Below, in pieces: positions 56,815-64,000 of a stretch of 64,000 nt of DNA (its first letter is position 1; the number at the start of each line of letters is the position of its first letter). The stretch comes from Vicia villosa (Eukaryota; Streptophyta; Magnoliopsida; Fabales; Fabaceae), in the NCBI RefSeq assembly GCF_029867415.1, contig NC_081180.1:25692808-25756807 (forward strand). Direction: 5' to 3'. A model generated the notes under the pieces. The model did no database searches and was not told the origin of the DNA. It was given only the letters and a program-made list of their open reading frames with translations. A program made the position numbers and the translations under genes.

Positions 56815-59480
56815 CATCGTAGTGTAAAACTTTTTATACTGTCAATGTATCATGACCACTCAATTTCGTAACATCTGAAATTTAAATTTAATTGTTTAAT
56901 TTATTATTTGATGTTTTGATGTGCTTATATGAATTATCGATGATATTATGTGACGTATGATGTTTATGTTGATGTTAGTTAGAATAATAATATAAAATAG
57001 TTCTAATTAGTATTATTGATAAACTAAAATAAACTAAGGAGATGTTGTGAGATGGAGTTAGTAATGGCATATTAGGAATTTCATAATAAGGGTGCTAAGG
57101 CTAACTAGGTAAAAAGAGGAAAAATGAGAGAATTTTCATTAGTCGTAGGATTTTGGAGAAACGTGAAAAGAAGAGGGAGTTAGGGCAAGAAGAGGAGAGG
57201 AGAACAACCATAGAATTCAAGATGAGATTCAAGCTACCCAAATAACTAAGGTAAGGGGTTATCCTAGTTATTATATTTGATTTAAGGGGTTGATAACTGT
57301 ATGTTGGGATTTGTAATGCCTTTGATGATTTTGATGGATTTATGATGATGGTTTATGTGGATTGCATTGTTTATAATGGTGTATGAGATAGAGGATGTTT
57401 GTATTGATGGATAATAACTTAATCTAGAGCCAAAGCTACCATTTTTGTGAATTTAAAGGTATAGGGTTTGACAAATATTATTGGGATTGTGATGAACATT
57501 TGTGTTATGATCTTTAGATTTCAAAGAGGAACGCACTTATAGCGGTATAGGGGGTGCTTAGCGCGGGTTCCTGGGACGAAATTTAATATTTCAAAAACTA
57601 ATTTTAGAGTACGGAAGCTTATATTTTACTCAGAATTTTCTAGAATTTACTATGCATGTTTAGGTAGGTTTAGAAGGCAATTGATATGGAACTTGATTTT
57701 GTTAATTCATGTATTCTATACTTGATTGTGATGAATGTTGTTGGGTTGATTGATAACATGATGATGTGTGTTAAGTTGACCAAGATGTTTATGAAGTCTG
57801 TGTGTTCGAATAAATACATGATGGTGATGAATAAATGAATGATGATGTCATTTTGACTAATCGTGGTCGTTGATTTTGTGACGTTGAGCATCATGAATTC
57901 ATATAATACTGTAGGACGATAGTCTAGTGATGATTGTAGGACCATTAGTCCAATGACGGTCCTTAATCCCATTATGCGGATTGAGTGCAACATTGTGAAG
58001 TGCTCCGGTTCCAAGCAGGAATCGATCCTATGGTGAACATCTGTGGAGAACGATGACAGAGTCATCAGTGAAGTGTTGGTACCACATGCATGAGTCCATT
58101 AGTGTTGCATTGCATTAATTGTGATAATGCATGATTGAATGTTTGAGTTATTGTGATATGAATGATTCAAGTGATGATTGTGATTGTATTGCATGATGAG
58201 CTTGTGAATATATGATGATGAATATGTGTGAATAAGTATGCGACGCATGAGGATATGATGTATCAGTATGCGCGTAGTTGTGTATTATTAAGTACCACTA
58301 CTATATTTATTCCTTATGTCTTATATAATAATTATGAAATACTCACCCTTTCTGTTTGAAAGTTGCCTCCAAGTGGGTAACGCGCAGGTAATCAGGAGTA
58401 GTTTGCTGAAGTTAGAGGATAGCTTCGTGGAGTCCTTTTTATCGCTTGTTTTGAATTAAGGGAGTCTTGCTCAGATACGTAACATCGGGGTCGGGATCAT
58501 TGTGTTTGGAACTATTATGTTCACTTTTTGTTATTTAAATTTGTTTTGAATTTGATGAATTACCTTTCATGGGATTATGATGTTTTGAGTTATGACTCAT
58601 GATCTATGAAGTTCGATTGATGTTTTATGAAGTTTATTGAAGATGTTTTTAAATTATGAATTCCGCTGCGAGATACCATGTTTTGTTTTGTGATGATAAA
58701 TGGAGGATAGTTTTACATAAATTTTGAAAACCCGTGTTACGGAAAAGGACTTGTTATTGTGAAGTTTATATGACGATGTGACACCCTTGTTGGTGGTTTT
58801 AAATTGATTTAATATTCCTTGTAGGTTAGAAGGGTGTTACACATTTCAATTAATTCTAAAAGATTTTAATTGCTAATCCTCGTCAGTGTAAATTTTTTTA
58901 CACTGTCAATGTATCATGAGCACTCACTTTTATTACTTTAAAAAAAATTAAAATCAAAGAAACGTTTTAAATAATTTAACGATTGTGATTAACTGACAGT
59001 GTAAAATTTATTTACACCGTCTGTGTATTTCAATTAAATTCTAAAATAGTTTAATTGTTATGCATCGTCAGTGTAAAATTTTTTACTGTCTGAATGTATC
59101 ATGACCACTCAATTTTATTACTATATAAAAATTAAAATCAAAGTCAAACGTTTTAAATAATTTAACGGTTGTGATTAACTGACTGTATAAAATTTCTTTA
59201 CATCGTTAGTGCATTTCAATTAAAGTCTAAAAGAATTTAATTGCTATGCATCGTCAGTGTAAAAAAAATTTACAGTCTCAATGTATCATGATCACTCAAT
59301 TTTATTACTGTAAAAATATTTAAAATCAAAGTCAAACGTTTTAAATAATTTGACGGTTGTGATTAACTGACGGTGTAAAATTTCTTTACACTGTCAGTGC
59401 ATTTCAATTAAGTTCTAAAAGAGTTTAATTACTATGCATCGTCAGTATAAATTTTTTTACACTGTATCATGACCACTCAA
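56815..59480. repeat. Tandem array of ~184-bp units, interrupted by a solo LTR
   Basis: Units carrying 'gcatcgtcagtgtaaa', 'tttacactgtcaatgtatca' and 'cggttgtgattaactgac' repeat at about 58880, 59065, 59250 and 59435. A first partial unit lies at 56815-56866, before the LTR-like segment 56867-58841. Each unit contains inverted cagtgtaaa/tttacactg pairs, suggesting amplification of a MITE-like sequence. Confidence 0.8.
56867..58841 (+). repeat. Solo LTR, Ty3/gypsy chromovirus-like
   Basis: The segment runs from CGTAACATCTGAAATTTAAA to TAGAAGGGTGTTACA, matching the TGTAACACCC...GGGTGTTACA ends of plant Tekay-type LTRs with one changed base at each key position on the left. About 1975 bp, no internal domains. 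The flanks do not give a clean 5-bp duplication: part of the host tandem unit seems missing across the insertion. Confidence 0.6.
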
Positions 59481-59639
59481 TTGAATTCTAAAATTAAATT
59501 CAAGTATTTTAGAAAATGATCATAGAGCAAATATTTCTAATATATAATTGGTTGGATTGTTTTAAACATGTGAATTAATAAATAAAAATAGTTGTTCGTT
59601 TTTGGATAAAGGTAATTGAATTTTAAAAACGTGGTTGTT

Positions 59640-61710
59640 AAAGATATGAAATTTATTTATACATTACCAAATCCCTTTTTTTTTTCTTTTTCAAAAGTTT
59701 AGTTTAATACATTTTTATTCAATGTTTTCATGATATGAAAACTTTATTGAAAATAATAATAATAATAAATTTTTATACTTTTAATTTTAGGTTTATGCTA
59801 TTTTTAATTATTTTAATGTAATTCTACAAGGCGCCTAAGAAAATCATTAAGGACATTTATAAAATTCAAAGTAATTTTTTGTGGGGAGGAAAGGAAGACA
59901 GAAGGTGTGCTCATTGGGCGAGTTGAGATGTCGTGTGCCTACCGGTTGAGAAGGGAGGATTGGGAGTTAAATGGATTGAGGGTTTTAATATAGCATTCTT
60001 ATGCAAATGGAAGTGGCGGATTCTTGAGCATCCCGAGACTTTATGGTATGGGATTTTGAAAGCGAGATATGATGATGTAACTCTAAGTGTGACTCATGGA
60101 GGAGGTAGGGGCAAGGGGGAGGATTCCAAGTCGTATTAGTGAAGAGATTTATTGACTTTGAATTTGATCAAGTCTTACGGCTTATTTAATTCTAATAGTA
60201 GTTGTTTGGTGGGAAACGGCTTGACTTCTTCTTTTTGACATTCAAACTGGACGAGTCGGGGTATTCTTAAAGATCGCTTTCCTCTTTTATATTCTGTTTC
60301 GCAGTTGCAGGTCGTTATCGTGGCTCTCATGGGAGGGTGGTGCAATGGTGTTTGGGTGTGGGGGGATTATGGCATCCCACACAATCCCTCGAACAACACT
60401 GTTATTCCTGCTGTTTTTTCCTCCGTAGCAGTGCGGGATCAGCACATTGTGGTTGTTGCCGATCCGTCTATCAGCATCATTTTTCTGAAGAACTGTTGCG
60501 GCTGCAGCAGGTTGTTCAATCGGTTTCTATTGATTTTAACAGGACTGATATAGTGAAATGGCAGGCTGAACCGGAGGAAGTTTTTTCAGTTAAAAGTTTT
60601 TATAATATTATAAATGCTAATATTCCGTATGATCCTTTGGGCGAATTTGATAAGGCTTTAACAATCGTTTGGAAGATGGACGTCCCGATGAAGATTAGAG
60701 CTTTTGGATGGCGAAGTTTTATTTATAGACTTCCGATGAGAGGAGCTTTAACAAAAAGAGGTGTTATATCTTTTTCCAACTCATCTTGTGTTTACTGTTG
60801 TATAAGGGAGGAAACTTCGGTTCATTTGCTTTTGACATGTCATAACGCGGATTTAGTTTGGAGGGATATTGCCGAATGGATTGGTTTCGATAATTATAAA
60901 GCGAGGGATTTGAAGGAAATTTTTTTGAAATAGTACTATTACGGAAGAAAAGTTAAAGTTAGAAAAGGTAAAGAAGGTGTGGTGTGGTTGGCGGTTGTTT
61001 GGTCTCTTTGGACGGTTAGGAATATGGCATCATATTTAGGGGAGATACTTGGAACATATCTGATATAGTTTAGGGGATAAAAGCGTTAGTTTGGCCACAT
61101 GATTGATTTAAATGATAGTATGGTCCACTATCGAGGTAAATACAAATGATAGTATGGTCCACTATCGACCACATGATTGATTTAAATTAATTACTTCTCA
61201 TTTTTTCTCTCAATGTTTGATGTACGAATCGTACTAAGTGTACTAAGTGTAAATTATCGTTCGCAACGCTGAATATTAAGATTTTAAAAAAATAAATATT
61301 AAAATGATACCTCATTTTTCACATTTTTCTTTTCTTAATTAGCTTTATGGAATATGAGATTCTTGCACTAAGTTAACAAAAGGTAAACTACTTTTCAAAA
61401 ACTAAAGGTCAAATAAATATGCATGCACAGATCAATGGAATAAATGCATACTGCTTGGGTGGATTACAAATTCGTCCATACCGTTATATTCGGAAAACAG
61501 ACAATGTTGGAGGCATTTCAACAGTCTCCATCTAACAACACGAGGAGGCCACACACCTTATCTCCGTATACCTAACTATTCCATTCCATGATGAGATCAA
61601 AAGGAATCATGTTACAGTACATTTATTCTATGTAGATTTTTTAGCATATTACAATACACAACTTGCACCAGAATCACTTACGCTATATGTTATTGTCTTC
61701 GTAAATATAT
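59640..61710 (+). repeat. Duplicated block Y, copy 2
   Basis: Direct repeat of 24400-25475. Left (59640-59825) and right (61120-61710) parts match copy 1. The middle is replaced by a LINE 3' fragment. A short direct repeat (atgatagtatggtccactat) at about 61110 and 61148 sits at the right junction. Confidence 0.7.
59826..61080 (+). pseudogene. LINE 3' fragment (RT C-terminus and zf-RVT)
   Basis: The plus strand shows KGGLGVKWIEGFNIAFLCKW (the end of LINE reverse transcriptase) and, in another frame, WKMDVPMKIRAFGWRSF with CVYCCIREETSVHLLLTC (the zinc-binding zf-RVT region). It ends with VVWSLWTVRN. Stops and frameshifts occur, for example TGA after CAHWAS. Both the 5' part and an obvious poly(A) tail are missing. 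Confidence 0.82.
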
Positions 61711-61861
61711 ATAGTAATATTATATTCCATTTTGTTTTTATGGATGATTCTAATAACAACCTTTTTGACAAAGGTTTAATGGTAGAATAAATTTGATATA
61801 ATACAACATGTTAATTTTTTGTTTTTCAGTTATTATCAATGAGAATTAATCTTATTTTTCA

Positions 61862-64000
61862 CACTACAAGAAAAGCACTCGGCAAAATACCCCTTTTAGT
61901 CCCTTAAGTATACCCCTTGGTTCACTTTGATCCCTCAATTATTTTTCGTGCCAAATTGGTATTTTAACTTTTTAATAGATGCATACAAGTCTTTTCCGTC
62001 TACTTCGTTAGTCAAAGTCTGTTAATAGTCTACGTGGCAGTGACAGGTGGATTTGACCAATTCTTGTGATGGAATTAGCGTCTGAAAAACCGACGCTAAA
62101 AGCTTTTTATGGATTTTGATTATTGTCGTTCATGTTCTTCCCCAAATTTTTAACATTGAACCCCTAACCATTAAATCAACCACAAATTTTATAAATTTTA
62201 CAACATTGAAACAATTTACAAAACATCAAAACAATTTTACATTTCAACACCATCACATCATCTTCAATCTTTCTCTGCTTCCATATCTCCAATAGCGACT
62301 CATCCTAAAACCCAACAGAAGAATCTCAAGAAAATCTCTCTCTACTTCATTGCTTTCTGAACCGTGTTAAACTTCTTCTTCAGCATCAATCTTCAACAAA
62401 CTTCATTACATCATCTTCAATATTTCTCTGCTTCCATATCAATGCCTTGCAACTTTAACTACTTCACCAGGTTGTAGATCCAACAACCACACAATAACCT
62501 TCTAATATGCAAAACAGAAGCAATTCTCGTCACGAACCACATCGTTCATCATCGTAACGCCTTCACTCTACATCAATGCATCAACCATTTGCATCAACAC
62601 CTCAACAAATTTCAACATGATAAAAAAATCGAACCAAAACGATGCAAATCTGAGACCGCACGGACTTGAGATTGAGAGAGGAGATCAAGATTTGAAACCT
62701 GAGTTTGGAGGAGAAAGAAGATTGTAGTCTGCTTGTTGTTTGAGAGCGATGAAAGAGGCTGAGAACGGAATCAGAGATGAAGAATTCGAGGCTGGCGCCG
62801 TCGTCGTAGAAGAGGGAAGGAGATGAGTGCAAGAGAACCTGATGCTTTAACCCTAATCCTTTTCTCTTTCATTTTGATTTTTCTGTTACTAATTTTTTTT
62901 CTCTTTCATTTTGATTTTTCTGTTACTAATTTTTTTTCTCTTTCATTTTGATTTTTCTGTTATTAATTTGAAAAAGACCTAATCCTTTTATTTTAATTTG
63001 TTGTTAATTGAATATGTTGATTAATTAATATTGACTTGAATTAAATGTTGAAATGTAAAATTGTTTCAAGTAAAATTTATAAATTTGTGGCTGATTCAAT
63101 GGTTAGGGTTTCACTGTTAAAAATTTGGGGAAGACCATGAACAACAATAATCAAAATCCAGAAATATCTTTTAGCGTCGGTTTTTCAGACGCTAATTCCA
63201 TCACAAGAGTTGGTCAAATCCACCTGTCACTGCCACGTAGACTATTAACAGACTTTGACTAATGGAGTAGACGGAAAGGACTTGTATGCATCTATTAAAA
63301 AGTTAAAGGACCAATTTGGCACGAAAAATAATTGAGGGACCAAAGTGATCCAAGGGGTATACTTAAGGGACCAAAAGGGGTATTTCGCCAAAACACTCCC
63401 TAGTCACATATTCACGTGAAGTTCTGACGTGATTATCACGTGGGTGAAAAAGGCCACTTGCGACGTGATAATGATGTTATTAATATTTTTAATATTACAA
63501 TAATATGCATAAAGTAAACATTGTGGGTGTCAGAAGTTTGTCTTTTAAAAAAAATGTGACGTGAGAATCACGTCGCAATCTTAAAATTAAAATAAAAAAA
63601 TTAAACATGCGGTGACATTCACATGGGGGAGTTTGAAAATTTTTAAAATTTTAGTTGTGACGTGGGATTCACGTCGCAAAAAAAAAGGTCTGACTTGAGC
63701 CTGATTGGGAGCAGGCTTTTGCAGGTGAGAGAATATAAATTATCATGTGTAAAGGTTGCGACGTGATTTTCACGTCGCTGATTGGCTTATATAGAAAACG
63801 TGTTTCACTTTCTCCCAAACCCATTCATTCCTAGATTTTCTTTCCATCTTCTCTTATTCTCTTCCAATCTCAAATCCATAATTCATACATTCAAATCCCA
63901 ACCTTTAATTGATGATTTGAAGAGGTTGTGGATTGAAGAATGAAATTATGATATATCCCGTAAACAAAAATTTACTATGCGAGTTGCCATGATGTGGACC
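61862..64000 (+). mobile_element. CACTA-D, 5' part of a CACTA element (runs off window)
   Basis: The element starts CACTACAAGAAAAG at 61862. Past the nested MITE (61881-63389), the subterminal zone 63410-63780 holds at least six GCGACGTGA..TTCACGTCGC-type palindromes. A TATATA at 63788-63793 and a CT-rich leader (63805-63890) follow, so the element's gene probably starts just beyond the window. The right terminus is not present. Confidence 0.72.
61881..63389. mobile_element. Mutator-type MITE with long inverted arms, inside CACTA-D
   Basis: Ends are GGCAAAATACCCC and (inverse) GGCGAAATACCCC. The arms are complementary for roughly 230-350 bp (61881-62250 and 63040-63389). Flanks are AAAGCACTC (61872-61880) and AAAACACTC (63390-63398), a 9-bp target duplication with one mismatch, as expected for Mutator-like elements. 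The middle has a triplicated tttctctttcattttgattt unit at 62866-62960. No transposase. Confidence 0.85.

Noticed and set aside
57670..58065. 131-codon minus-strand frame
   Set aside because: Lies within the solo LTR, antisense to it, with no domain.

Overview
This window is nuclear DNA from a plant, most likely a legume of the pea/vetch/medic/clover group. The evidence is AT-rich sequence with spliceosomal-type exon edges, plant LTR-retrotransposon families, an Ogre-like element whose LTR opens TGTCATACCCC and whose primer site is TGGCGACTCTGCTGGGGA, a SIRE-type Copia LTR, and a plant-specific CC-type glutaredoxin gene. Nearly everything else is mobile-element DNA, much of it nested, and most insertions can be defined to the base by target-site duplications (TSDs).

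Layout. 1-976: start of an RRM/DUF4283 protein of the kind found in plant LINE elements, cut by the window edge. 1183-3352: block X, an Ogre-like LTR/primer-site relic with a second copy at 52530-54915. 4065-24363: a decayed Ty1/copia element on the minus strand (TSD TTACC). Its gag is split by a much younger 13.2 kb Ty3/gypsy Tat-lineage element at 7818-21063 (TSD CATTG). Its 5' LTR is split by a 2.06 kb CACTA element, CACTA-A, at 21933-23994 (TSD AGA). 24400-25475: block Y, copied at 59640-61710. 25944-26851: a hAT-type non-autonomous element (TSD GATACAAA). 26880-40732: CACTA-B (TSD AAC), which carries the remains of a ULP1/SUMO-protease gene and is split by an 11.0 kb non-coding Ogre-like element at 29633-40669 (TSD CCAGC, 3025-bp LTRs).

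The hAT and CACTA-B insertions interrupt a CT-rich host leader that resumes at 40733, followed by exon-like fragments. 43355-46020: degenerate LTR DNA containing a SIRE-type LTR. 46513-48053: CACTA-C (TSD TAA). 50105-50413: the one intact ordinary host gene, a CC-type glutaredoxin on the minus strand with a TATA box. 52079-52530 and 59826-61080: LINE 3' fragments. 55118-59480: a Helitron-like terminus, microsatellite, MITE, two tandem arrays and a solo LTR. 61862 to the end: the start of a fourth CACTA element, CACTA-D, with a Mutator-type MITE inside it.

The most interesting unit is the young Tat-lineage element. Besides gag, protease and a dual-RNase-H pol on the minus strand, it carries two intact genes on the opposite strand between pol and the 3' LTR. 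Each has its own TATA box about 115 bp before its ATG: a plant mobile domain/coiled-coil protein and an uncharacterised plant transposon-associated protein. Its gag ends in a duplicated CHxxN...CPRC module, gag and protease are separated by one in-frame TAG, and protease and pol overlap as ATGTCTGA. All assignments were made by eye from sequence and remembered family motifs; no database search was run.
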